Positions 52,319 through 60,068 of a stretch of DNA of 64,000 nucleotides are shown here, piece by piece. Made by a program: the position numbers and the translations under genes. The notes under the pieces are model-generated. The model worked only from the letters and a program-made list of their open reading frames with translations, did no database searches and had not been told where the DNA came from. This DNA is from Jeotgalibacillus marinus (lineage in GTDB: Bacteria; Bacillota; Bacilli; Bacillales; Jeotgalibacillaceae). Positions within the stretch are counted from its first letter, which is position 1, and each line of letters begins with the position of its first letter. The stretch is taken from contig NZ_JBFMIA010000004.1 in the NCBI RefSeq assembly GCF_040801915.1, positions 119,505-183,504 on the forward strand, in the 5' to 3' direction.

Positions 52319-54072
52319 GAGCGCACCTCCCCTAGAAGTGACTCTTGAACCTGCTGTCGCTCATATTGCTGGAAGTACCATTTCTTGTTCGCTAACAGTT
52401 GATCATGAGTTCCTTCTTCAACGACTTGACCCTCATCAAGTACAATCACCCAATCTGCATGTTCAACGGCAGATAGACGATGAGTAGTGATGATTGTCGT
52501 TTTGCCGCTCCGTTCTCTTCGTATATTATCTAAAATATTTGCTTCTGTTTTCGCATCGACCGCAGATAAAGAATCATCCAATATTAAAACAGCTGGATCT
52601 TTTATTAGGGCACGAGCAATGGAAATTCGTTGCTTTTGTCCTCCTGACAGTGCAACACCCTTTTCACCAACAAGTGTCTCAAGACCTTCTGGCAGCATCT
52701 GAAGATCTTGCCCAAAATGCGCCATTCTAAGCGCATCCATCACATCTTTTTCTGTGGCACCATCTGATCCAAATAAAATATTTTCTCTCACACTTTTTGA
52801 AAAAAGCACGTGATCTTGTGGGACATAGCCGATCCAAGCACGTACATGATCTTTTGTTTGCTGATCAATAGACACATCCCCTATCGAGATTTCCCCTTCA
52901 CCCACTGGATATTCTTTTAATAGTTGCTTAACGAATGTCGTTTTGCCACTCCCTGTTTTACCAACAATGCCAAGTGTATCTCCTTGTTTAAGAGTGACAT
53001 TAACATTTGATAAATTCCTCACTGTTGAAGACGGATATTGAAATCCACTATTTGAAAAAGAAATGGCAGACAATGCCGATGCATTCGTTGGATTCTCGAT
53101 ATCGACAACCTCTTCTTGATAGCTTAATGTTCCATTCACACGGTCCATGGACGCATTTCCACGCTGCATAATATTAATAAGTTCACCAACCGCAAACATC
53201 GGCCATATCAACATTCCTAAGTAGACATTAAATGCGACAAGTTCTCCTAATGTGATTGTTTGGGTGAAGACAAGATGAGAACCATAGCCGAGTCCAATCA
53301 TGTAGCTTATCCCTGTTAGAATTTTTGTTAAAGGATTAAAGAGAGAGTCAATGAACGCAACCTTCACATTTTTTTGGTATACATCCTCTGTACCCTCCAA
53401 AAATTGTTTTTCATCTGCACGTTCTTGTACATATGCTCGAATGACACGAACACCCGCAACCGACTCTAAAACACGGTCATTTAAATCACCAAATGCATTT
53501 TGAGCGCTTGTGTATCGGTTATGAATTTTTTTACCAAGTAGCTGCATAACTATTGCCAAAATCGGGAGCGGAATGATCGCAGCAAGTGTTAGTTTCCATG
53601 ACACAACAAAGCCCATTGTAATTAAAAGGGTTAGCATGTAAGCAGTAGAATCGATCAGTGTCAAAACACCAAATCCTGCTGTAACCGAAATAGCTTTTAG
53701 ATCGTTCGTTGATCGAGCCATCAAGTCCCCTGTACGGTTTCGCTCAAAAAATGTTGGTGTCATTCTTAAAAGATGACCCATGAACATCGAGCGCAAGCGT
53801 CTCTCGATTTCATTTGCCCCACCAAATAACAAGTACTGCCATACGTAATTCATCGCATAAGAAACGACAGCAATGACCAGTAAAATAATGACATATTGCA
53901 TCAAAATTGATTGTGTTAATTCACCTTGAAAAATATCATCAATTGCGAGTCCAACGAGCAAAGGTGGAATCACTTCGAATATATTGGCGATAAGCAGTAG
54001 AACGATTGCGATCGTATACCGCTTCCAATGCTGTTTAAAAAACCAGCCTAGCTTATAAAAAATATCAAACAT
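52315..54072 (-). CDS. bmrC: BmrC (YheI), heterodimeric multidrug ABC exporter subunit
   Basis: A 585-aa half-transporter, identical in length to B. subtilis BmrC. Six helices, then NBD with Walker A GKTGSGKTT, signature LSGGQKQRISIARAL and Walker B AVLILDDSLSAVDAKTE. The residue after the Walker B Asp is Asp500 rather than Glu, the degenerate site known for BmrC, so the partner BmrD carries the active site. Switch THRLSAV. Exports several drugs; expression in B. subtilis depends on a translated leader. Confidence 0.94.
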   Translation of the reverse strand: MFDIFYKLGWFFKQHWKRYTIAIVLLLIANIFEVIPPLLVGLAIDDIFQGELTQSILMQYVIILLVIAVVSYAMNYVWQYLLFGGANEIERRLRSMFMGHLLRMTPTFFERNRTGDLMARSTNDLKAISVTAGFGVLTLIDSTAYMLTLLITMGFVVSWKLTLAAIIPLPILAIVMQLLGKKIHNRYTSAQNAFGDLNDRVLESVAGVRVIRAYVQERADEKQFLEGTEDVYQKNVKVAFIDSLFNPLTKILTGISYMIGLGYGSHLVFTQTITLGELVAFNVYLGMLIWPMFAVGELINIMQRGNASMDRVNGTLSYQEEVVDIENPTNASALSAISFSNSGFQYPSSTVRNLSNVNVTLKQGDTLGIVGKTGSGKTTFVKQLLKEYPVGEGEISIGDVSIDQQTKDHVRAWIGYVPQDHVLFSKSVRENILFGSDGATEKDVMDALRMAHFGQDLQMLPEGLETLVGEKGVALSGGQKQRISIARALIKDPAVLILDDSLSAVDAKTEANILDNIRRERSGKTTIITTHRLSAVEHADWVIVLDEGQVVEEGTHDQLLANKKWYFQQYERQQVQESLLGEVRS

Positions 54073-54107
54073 AATTAAAAACCTCCTTGTACATCCGATT
54101 CAACAAG

Positions 54108-54161
54108 CTATCCACTATCCATCTCCACCGTTTTTATCCGTCTCTTTACATTCATTTTCAT
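54108..54161 (-). CDS. Second leader mini-ORF before bmrC (17 codons)
   Basis: ATG at 54161 preceded by GGAGGAAGGAAAG encodes MKMNVKRRIKTVEMDSG and ends 36 bp before bmrC. The ribosome site is stronger than most genes here; the product is very basic. Probably couples translation to bmrC or acts in control. Confidence 0.5.
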   Translation of the reverse strand: MKMNVKRRIKTVEMDSG

Positions 54162-54240
54162 CTTTCCTTCCTCCTCTCCGTTTTGCCGATACTCATTGCC
54201 TGAACATCATCTATCGCAACAGATACTTCTGCTGATAGCT

Positions 54241-54294
54241 AAAAAAACGCAAAATAAAGAAGCATACTGAGCCTATAAAAGCACAGCATGCTTC
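54241..54294 (-). terminator. Attenuator-like hairpin in the bmrCD leader
   Basis: GAAGCAT (54259) pairs with ATGCTTC (54288-54294), with CTGAG..CAG pairing within; on the minus strand TTTATTTTGCG and seven T follow. It lies between the leader peptide ORF and bmrC, where antitermination would control the operon. A six-T run at 54299-54304 may mark a second stop site. Confidence 0.65.
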
Positions 54295-54385
54295 CATCAA
54301 AAAAGGCACAAACTACATTACGCAGCCTATGCTCTAGTATGACAGTATTTAGATTAGTCCAAAAAATCAACGGAATGATCGACTG

Positions 54386-54460
54386 TTACAAAGAAGTTTT
54401 TCGCTGCGTGCTATTCAATTGGATAAAACGATCTACTGTAATTCCTTGAAAGTTAATCAT
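54386..54460 (-). CDS. BmrB-like leader peptide (24 codons)
   Basis: ATG at 54460 with AAGGGAG 9 bp upstream encodes MINFQGITVDRFIQLNSTQR and four more residues. ACGCAGC within its end (54409-54403) is complementary to GCTGCGT at 54326-54320, so ribosome position can change folding. In B. subtilis the leader BmrB (53 aa) couples bmrCD expression to ribosome stalling; this peptide is shorter and not alignable by eye. Confidence 0.65.
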   Translation of the reverse strand: MINFQGITVDRFIQLNSTQRKTSL

Positions 54461-54512
54461 GACACGCAACTCCCTTCTTTAATAATTTCACCCATCTACT
54501 GGATATATTTAG

Positions 54513-54539
54513 ATTATAGCAATGGCTAAAAAGTGTCAA
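54513..54539 (-). promoter_or_regulatory. Promoter of the bmr leader
   Basis: Minus strand TTGACA (54539-54534), and TATAAT (54518-54513) 15 bp on, or TAATCT at 17-bp spacing. Transcription would start about 45 bp before the leader peptide, giving a roughly 430-nt leader. Confidence 0.7.
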
Positions 54540-54602
54540 TTGTTTTTTTATAATTTTAAAAATTGAAACTCATTCAGATAAAAGATTAAAGTATTCATTT
54601 CT

Positions 54603-55232
54603 TTATTCAATTGTTCTTAAAATCGCTCGTACTGGACTCCCATCTGCACCTTCGATCCGCAAAGGAAGTGCAATTAGTTCATAGATGCCAGGTTTTACAT
54701 CATCCATAACAATCCCCTCAAGAATCGATATATCATACTTAGCTAGAGAATGATGTACCCCCAATTCTTTGCTATCAATCCGATCAACAGATGGCAAATC
54801 CACCCCAATGAGAGAAATGCCTTTTTGCGTTAATTGACGAGGCAGAGCTTCTTCCATCGTTGGAATCGTATCTGGGAATTTGGTTCGGTCTCTCCAATAC
54901 CTTGTCTTGATTAAGACCGTTGTCACACACTCATTCGTTAAATAAGGAAGAATATCTTCTGCAACAATTTGGACCTTGTTGGAACAATCGATGACAATAG
55001 CCTGACTTACGTATCGTTCAAGTGGAAGTTCATCAACTTTTTTTCCATTCTCTTCAAAATGATAGGGCGCATCAATGTGTGTACCAATGTGCGTACTTGT
55101 CTCTATTTTCCCTACGTTTACAGAGCCACTTTCCTCCTTTGAACAAGCCACTTCATAATGAAAAGGAGTGTCACCAGGCCAACTCGCAGTTTTTTGAGAA
55201 AGTTTCATTGAAATATCGATAATTGAAGACAA
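54603..55232 (-). CDS. kynB: KynB, kynurenine formamidase
   Basis: Hydrolyses N-formylkynurenine to kynurenine. 209 aa of the cyclase/KynB fold; zinc motif HIGTHIDAPYHF (about 48-59), plus DLPSVDRIDSKELGVHHSL (about 150-168) with the late His. TTG start with AGGAGGG 7 bp upstream. 11 bp downstream of kynU, same operon. Confidence 0.9.
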   Translation of the reverse strand: MSSIIDISMKLSQKTASWPGDTPFHYEVACSKEESGSVNVGKIETSTHIGTHIDAPYHFEENGKKVDELPLERYVSQAIVIDCSNKVQIVAEDILPYLTNECVTTVLIKTRYWRDRTKFPDTIPTMEEALPRQLTQKGISLIGVDLPSVDRIDSKELGVHHSLAKYDISILEGIVMDDVKPGIYELIALPLRIEGADGSPVRAILRTIE

Positions 55233-55243
55233 ATGAATCCCTC

Positions 55244-56521
55244 CTAAGCAATCACATTTCGTGTATTAGGGTATTCTTTATACAGCTTTTGCTCCATTAT
55301 GTCTTTCAATATCATAATGGCATCAAAGACATCTACATAACGTGTGTAAAGCGCAGCAGGTGCTAGACGAATTAAATTCGGTGCCCTAAAATCCGGAATA
55401 ACTTGTTGGTGTTTGAGTGCTTTACAAATCCTCGCCGCTTCTGGGTGTTCTAGTGCAATATGTCCTCCACGGTCTTTGTGTGTTAAAGGCGTAACGACGA
55501 TGAACCCATACGATGATAAATATTTTTCATACAAATCCAGCATATAATCAGTTTGACTCAATGATTTTTCTCTTAACGCGATCATCCCTGCATCCTCGAA
55601 AATAGCCAAACTGCCAATTAGCGAAGCGCTAGATAGAATATGAGGGGTACCGATTTGGTAGGCACCTGCACCATCTGCAGGTGTAAATGAATGTTCCATG
55701 TCAAATTGTCTTTCTTTATTTGAACCAAACCAACCTTTTAAACCTGGGACAGTGCCATGATGACGTTCGTGCACAAACAATCCACCTGTGCCACCAGGAC
55801 CACTATTTAAGTATTTGTAATTACACCATACAGCAAAATCAACACCCCAGTCATGAAGCTCATGAGGGACAGCCCCAATCGAATGAGCCAAATCAAATCC
55901 TACGATAATATCCCGCTTATGAGCATACTCAACAATTTCTTTCATCGGTAACAGCTGCCCACTACGGTAAAGAACCGATGGTAAAAGAATCAGTGCCACC
56001 TCGTCTGTCATCGCTTTTTTGATCGCATCTAATGAAATAGTTTGGTGATCAGATGAACGAACTTTTACTAAATGTTCTTCTGGATCGTATCCTTTTAACT
56101 GAAGTTGACTTTGAAGCGCATAAATATCTGATGGAAAATTAAGTTCATCTGCTAAAATTTTCGTTTTTGCATTGGACGGTTGATAAAAACTTGCAATCAT
56201 TTGGTGGAGATTGGTCGTTATGGAACCCGTCACAATCACTTCGTTTTTTTTCGCTCCGACTAATGGTGCAGTTTTTTCACCAAGTGATTCTGATAACGTG
56301 AACCATGAGTTGTCACCTTCTGTCCAGCCACCAATGCCATATTCCTTCCAGCTCTCCAATAAATCCAATGTCGACTTTTCAGCCTTCTTCGATAACAATC
56401 CAAGTGAATTCCCATCCAAATAAACCTGTTCTTCCTTCACATAAAACTCATCTCTGAACGAACGAAGACCATCCTGTTCATCGAACCCTAAAGCCTCTTC
56501 CCGTGTGAAATACTGTTCCAT
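55244..56521 (-). CDS. kynU: KynU, kynureninase
   Basis: PLP enzyme cleaving kynurenine to anthranilate and alanine. 425 aa; YLDGNSLGLLSKKA (about 34-47), PLP-Lys236 in NYKYLNSGPGG, and GFDLAHSIGAVPHELHDWGVDFAVW before it. ATG at 56521 with AGGAGG 9 bp upstream (TTG at 56524 also possible). No tryptophan dioxygenase (kynA) is next to it. Confidence 0.93.
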   Translation of the reverse strand: MEQYFTREEALGFDEQDGLRSFRDEFYVKEEQVYLDGNSLGLLSKKAEKSTLDLLESWKEYGIGGWTEGDNSWFTLSESLGEKTAPLVGAKKNEVIVTGSITTNLHQMIASFYQPSNAKTKILADELNFPSDIYALQSQLQLKGYDPEEHLVKVRSSDHQTISLDAIKKAMTDEVALILLPSVLYRSGQLLPMKEIVEYAHKRDIIVGFDLAHSIGAVPHELHDWGVDFAVWCNYKYLNSGPGGTGGLFVHERHHGTVPGLKGWFGSNKERQFDMEHSFTPADGAGAYQIGTPHILSSASLIGSLAIFEDAGMIALREKSLSQTDYMLDLYEKYLSSYGFIVVTPLTHKDRGGHIALEHPEAARICKALKHQQVIPDFRAPNLIRLAPAALYTRYVDVFDAIMILKDIMEQKLYKEYPNTRNVIA

Positions 56522-56731
56522 CAACGTTATCCTCCTATCCACTACATGTTAGTTCATTAGAGGGTTTGCCCCCGTCACAACTAAAGGATTTAGGCACACC
56601 CTTGCACATGAAAAAAATGATATACTTTCGGTATAGTGTTTACTATTTGAATGAGTCTGAATATTTTGTGTAGTAATATCATAACGCAAAGAAATAAACT
56701 TTGCGATTTATACCTAAAAGGGGACGATGTG

Positions 56732-57034
56732 ATGGTCAGAAGTTTTCACCCCGAATCTTGGTTAAGAGTTTTGGCCATGGCACTACTCATTCCTTTACTT
56801 ATGCTTGAGCCATTTTTTACAAAGATGGTTATATTTTTAATTCCGTTGTTCGTTTTACTCGCATTTACTGCTGATATGATGAATGTACGATCACAAAGCA
56901 AAAAAATTAATGCTTATCTTTTGATTACATCATTGTATTTAATAGGCGTAATGAGTGAAGGCAGTTTTATTCGAACAATGGTTGTTACGGGATTAGTAAT
57001 GTCTATTTATGCTTTATCAGTTGAAACTACATAA
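56732..57034 (+). CDS. Small membrane protein, unknown function
   Basis: A 100-aa protein with four hydrophobic segments (about 10-22, 25-44, 56-72, 78-95). AAGGGG precedes a GTG (56729) and ATG (56732); I use the ATG. A TATACT (56621-56626 region) may be its -10. 17 bp before the aldo/keto reductase, so a two-gene unit is likely. Not recognised. Confidence 0.65.
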   Translation: MVRSFHPESWLRVLAMALLIPLLMLEPFFTKMVIFLIPLFVLLAFTADMMNVRSQSKKINAYLLITSLYLIGVMSEGSFIRTMVVTGLVMSIYALSVETT

Positions 57035-57051
57035 TTTTAGGGGGAACTTGT

Positions 57052-57954
57052 ATGCAACGAATTGCATTAGCAGAAGACTTATCTTTTTCAAGAATTATTC
57101 ATGGCATGTGGCGCTTGTCTGAATGGAATTTATCGAAGGAACAACGATTAGAACTGATAGAAAAAGTAATGGATAGCGGAATCAGTTCGTTCGACCATGC
57201 TGATATATATGGAGGCTATCTTTGTGAAGAACTTTTTGGAGAGGCCCTTTCATTAAAACCACAGCTACGTGAAAAGATGGAGATTATCACAAAATGCGGG
57301 ATTGTTTTGCAGTCTGAAAATCGCCCTTCTCATCGCAGTCATCATTACAATACGAGCAAAGAGCACATTATTTCATCTGTAGAACAATCTCTTACAAGCC
57401 TTAAGACAGATTATATCGATTTACTGTTGATTCATCGCCCTGATCCTTTGATGAATCCTGAAGAGGTTGCCGAGGCATTTGATCAACTTTTAAATGAGGG
57501 CAAAGTTCGTCATTTTGGTGTATCTAATTTTAAACGAAGCCAGTTGAAAATGCTGGAGACTTATGTAGCACAACCGCTTATTACGAATCAAATTGAATTG
57601 AATCCATTTAACCTTGAGAACTTTGAAGATGGCACACTCGACCTTTGCCTTGAAGCACAAATTCCTCCTATGGCATGGTCACCGCTAGCTGGTGGTGAGA
57701 TCTTCACTAGCTCAAACGAAAAAGCTACACGACTGCGCGCAGCACTTGAGGAAATTGGGCAAGAAATCGGTGCACAAGCCTTAGATGAGGTTTTGTATAC
57801 ATGGCTTCTAACTCATCCGTCTTCTATTATGCCAATTGTCGGATCTGGAAAGATGGAACGCATTCAATCAGCTGTTAATTCACTTAAACTTCAGATGACC
57901 CCGCATCAATGGTTTCACATTTATCAAGCGTCACTCGGTCATGATGTACCGTAA
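57052..57954 (+). CDS. Aldo/keto reductase (YdhF-like)
   Basis: A 300-aa NAD(P)H-dependent reductase barrel. Catalytic tetrad motifs: FDHADIYGGYLCEELFGEAL (Asp and Tyr, about 45-64), ITKCG (Lys), DLLLIHRPDPL (His). HFGVSNF and a C-terminal PIVGSGKMERIQSAV cofactor motif are also clear. Resembles YdhF of the AKR family. GGGGGA before the ATG. Substrate unknown. Confidence 0.85.
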   Translation: MQRIALAEDLSFSRIIHGMWRLSEWNLSKEQRLELIEKVMDSGISSFDHADIYGGYLCEELFGEALSLKPQLREKMEIITKCGIVLQSENRPSHRSHHYNTSKEHIISSVEQSLTSLKTDYIDLLLIHRPDPLMNPEEVAEAFDQLLNEGKVRHFGVSNFKRSQLKMLETYVAQPLITNQIELNPFNLENFEDGTLDLCLEAQIPPMAWSPLAGGEIFTSSNEKATRLRAALEEIGQEIGAQALDEVLYTWLLTHPSSIMPIVGSGKMERIQSAVNSLKLQMTPHQWFHIYQASLGHDVP

Positions 57955-57973
57955 ATGAAATTTTCACTTTGTT

Positions 57974-58011
57974 GTCGGTAACCAATTACTAAATTGTTTA
58001 CCGACTTTTTC
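57974..58011 (+). terminator. Terminator after the aldo/keto reductase gene
   Basis: 14-bp stem GTCGGTAACCAATT / AATTGTTTACCGAC, one mismatch, followed by TTTTTC. Confidence 0.85.
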
Positions 58012-58482
58012 TTAAGCTAGCGTGTATAGTTCATTAATATTTATGATATAATAATAGTCAATTTTTTAAATACTGTGGTAGAATTGTGCCATTATCTTTT
58101 TGATGGGGGGAATGTCCGATGGGATTGTGATGCTTACAGTTGGCAAGTCAAGTAGTACGCTGTATCGAAGCTGTATAAGAATTGCTTCAAGTGCAAATTT
58201 AGAACTTCATCAAATCAATTCATCACATTCTTCCCTCATTAAACGAGCGGTAGAATGATGCAGTCCATGCACCAATAAATACGAATTGATCCTCTGATGA
58301 AACCAGTTGAAGCTTGTTAATCCAAAGTAACGATCATTTAAGCGTTTTTAACTTTTGTATCGTTATTCGGTAGTTTATTTCAACATAACAGGAGGTGTAA
58401 GAGACATCCCCACGAAAAGACTGGGTTGTAAGGTGTTTCTTTTATTGAACACTCCCCTATCTATGGGAATCGTCTCAAATCA
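58012..58482 (+). promoter_or_regulatory. Long leader upstream of the CBS-domain transporter gene
   Basis: About 470 bp without a convincing gene. A TATAAT lies at about 58049. Further on are GTAACGAT/ATCGTTAT complementary words and, at 58391-58455, a GGAGGTGT tract with GGTGTT/AACACT pairing just before the gene. No known riboswitch consensus seen. A weak 51-codon frame (58103-58258) lacks a ribosome site. Confidence 0.4.
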
Positions 58483-59844
58483 TTGGAAATAGCCAATTTA
58501 ATTATGGTCGTTGTTCTTATAGCACTAACAGGATTTTTTGTTGCTTCAGAATTTGCCATCGTTAAAATTCGAGTTTCACGATTGGATCAACTTGTTGCAG
58601 AAGGAGATTTAAGGGCCATCGCTGCTAAGAAAGTAGCGACAAACTTAGATGAGTACTTGTCAGCATGTCAGCTAGGAATCACTGTAACTGCCCTTGGTTT
58701 GGGCTGGTTAGGTGAACCGGTTGCTGCCTATTTGATTGAACCAATCTTACTTGGCTGGGAAGTTTCGACTTCCGTTACTCAACTTATTTCATTTGCTGTC
58801 GCCTTTTCATTAATTGCATTTTTACATGTGGTTGTTGGTGAGTTAGCTCCAAAGATTTTAGCTATTCAAAAAGCCGAAGCTGTTGCATTGATTCTTGCAA
58901 AACCATTAATTTTATTTTACCGAGTGACGTATCCATTCATTTGGTTTTTAAATGGATCTGCGAGATTATTTACAAGCCTCTTCGGTCTAAAGCCTGCTTC
59001 AGAGCATGAACTTGCACATTCTGAAGAAGAGCTTCGAATGATCTTATCTGAGAGCTTAAAAAGCGGTGAAATCAATCAATCTGAGTACAGTTATGTGAAC
59101 AAAATTTTCGAATTTGATGAGCGAGTAGCAAAAGAGATCATGGTCCCTCGTACCGAGATCAATAGTGTGGACAGCGGCCTTACCTTACGCGAAGTGTTTA
59201 AAGTGATGAAGGAAGAACAATATACACGCTATCCTGTTGTAGAAGATGGTGACAAGGACAATGTGATCGGCATGATCAACATGAAAGAGCTGATGACTTC
59301 GTTTATCGAAGATCAAGATAATGGTGATCGCCTTGTTGCTGAATACACACACCCTATTGTGCAAGTAATCGACAGTATCCCAATTAAAGAACTTTTGCTT
59401 AAATATCAAAAAGAACGTATGCATATTGGTATTCTGCTTGATGAATACGGTGGAACATCAGGCCTTGTGACAATGGAGGACATCATTGAAGAAATCGTCG
59501 GTGAAATTCAAGACGAATTTGATGCTGATGAAATTCCTGAAGTTCAAAAAATGAATGAAGATCACTATATCTTAGATTCAAAAGTACTCGTTCAGAACGT
59601 GAATGACTTGCTCCAAATTAATATTGACGAAGAAGACGTTGATACAATTGGCGGCTGGTTTATGACACGCAATTTTGACGTTGAAATTGGTGATGAACTT
59701 TATGAGCAAGGATTTGTGTTTAGAGTAAACGATGTTGACGGCTACCACATTCTTTATCTTGAAGTTTGGAAAATGTCTGAGGAAGAACAATCAGTATCTG
59801 AACAAACAAATGTGGAAATAAGCGTTCAGCATCGAGAGGCGTAA
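58483..59844 (+). CDS. CBS-domain CNNM/CorC-type membrane protein (YhdP/MpfA-like)
   Basis: A 453-aa protein: CNNM (DUF21) membrane domain (about 1-190; FFVASEFAIVKIRVSRLDQL, ACQLGITVTALGLGWLGEP), a CBS pair (about 210-345; MVPRTEIN.., LDEYGGTSGLVTMEDIIEEIVGEIQDEFD) and a CorC_HlyC domain (355-435). Such proteins act in Mg2+ efflux. Starts TTG GAA ATA, matching the family N-terminus, but no good ribosome site is seen: GGGAA lies 15 bp away. The long leader may regulate it. Confidence 0.85.
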   Translation: MEIANLIMVVVLIALTGFFVASEFAIVKIRVSRLDQLVAEGDLRAIAAKKVATNLDEYLSACQLGITVTALGLGWLGEPVAAYLIEPILLGWEVSTSVTQLISFAVAFSLIAFLHVVVGELAPKILAIQKAEAVALILAKPLILFYRVTYPFIWFLNGSARLFTSLFGLKPASEHELAHSEEELRMILSESLKSGEINQSEYSYVNKIFEFDERVAKEIMVPRTEINSVDSGLTLREVFKVMKEEQYTRYPVVEDGDKDNVIGMINMKELMTSFIEDQDNGDRLVAEYTHPIVQVIDSIPIKELLLKYQKERMHIGILLDEYGGTSGLVTMEDIIEEIVGEIQDEFDADEIPEVQKMNEDHYILDSKVLVQNVNDLLQINIDEEDVDTIGGWFMTRNFDVEIGDELYEQGFVFRVNDVDGYHILYLEVWKMSEEEQSVSEQTNVEISVQHREA

Positions 59845-59848
59845 GTAA

Positions 59849-59949
59849 AGCGCAAGCAGGTCATTCAGTTAGGACATAGGCAAAGAGGATCTGTGTGTGA
59901 TCGATCCTCTTTGCCCATTGGACTGGGAGAAGTGTTTGCCGCTTGCGCT
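59849..59949. repeat. 101-bp nested inverted repeat (REP-like)
   Basis: Outer arms AGCGCAAGC (59849-59857) and GCTTGCGCT (59941-59949), perfect; inner 13-bp perfect arms GGCAAAGAGGATC (59879-59891) and GATCCTCTTTGCC (59903-59915), loop 11 nt. No T-run, so not an ordinary terminator. Starts 5 bp after the CBS-domain gene stop. Confidence 0.7.
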
Positions 59950-59995
59950 AGTTAAAAACTATCCCCCACATTTAATCAGAACGTAACACAAGAAA

Positions 59996-60040
59996 CGGAT
60001 ACTTATCCGCTTTTTTTTATAATGCAACGCAAACGCTTGC
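59996..60040 (+). promoter_or_regulatory. Terminator overlapping the alpha-glucosidase promoter and LacI-type operator
   Basis: CGGATA-CT-TATCCG plus eight T (59996-60018) ends in TATAAT (60018-60023), a -10 with a poor -35. Just beyond is GCAAACGCTTGC (60029-60040), one mismatch from a palindrome, like LacI/MalR-family sites. Confidence 0.5.
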
Positions 60041-60068
60041 ACTGATGGAGTAATGGAGGTGCACCACA

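Noticed and set aside
58103..58258. 51-codon frame in the leader of the CBS-domain gene
   Set aside because: None of its possible starts has a properly spaced ribosome site and the product resembles nothing known to me.
58380..58482. Mg2+ (M-box) or Mn2+ (yybP-ykoY) riboswitch before the Mg-efflux-type gene
   Set aside because: I could not find the conserved core sequences of either class; kept only as an unexplained leader.
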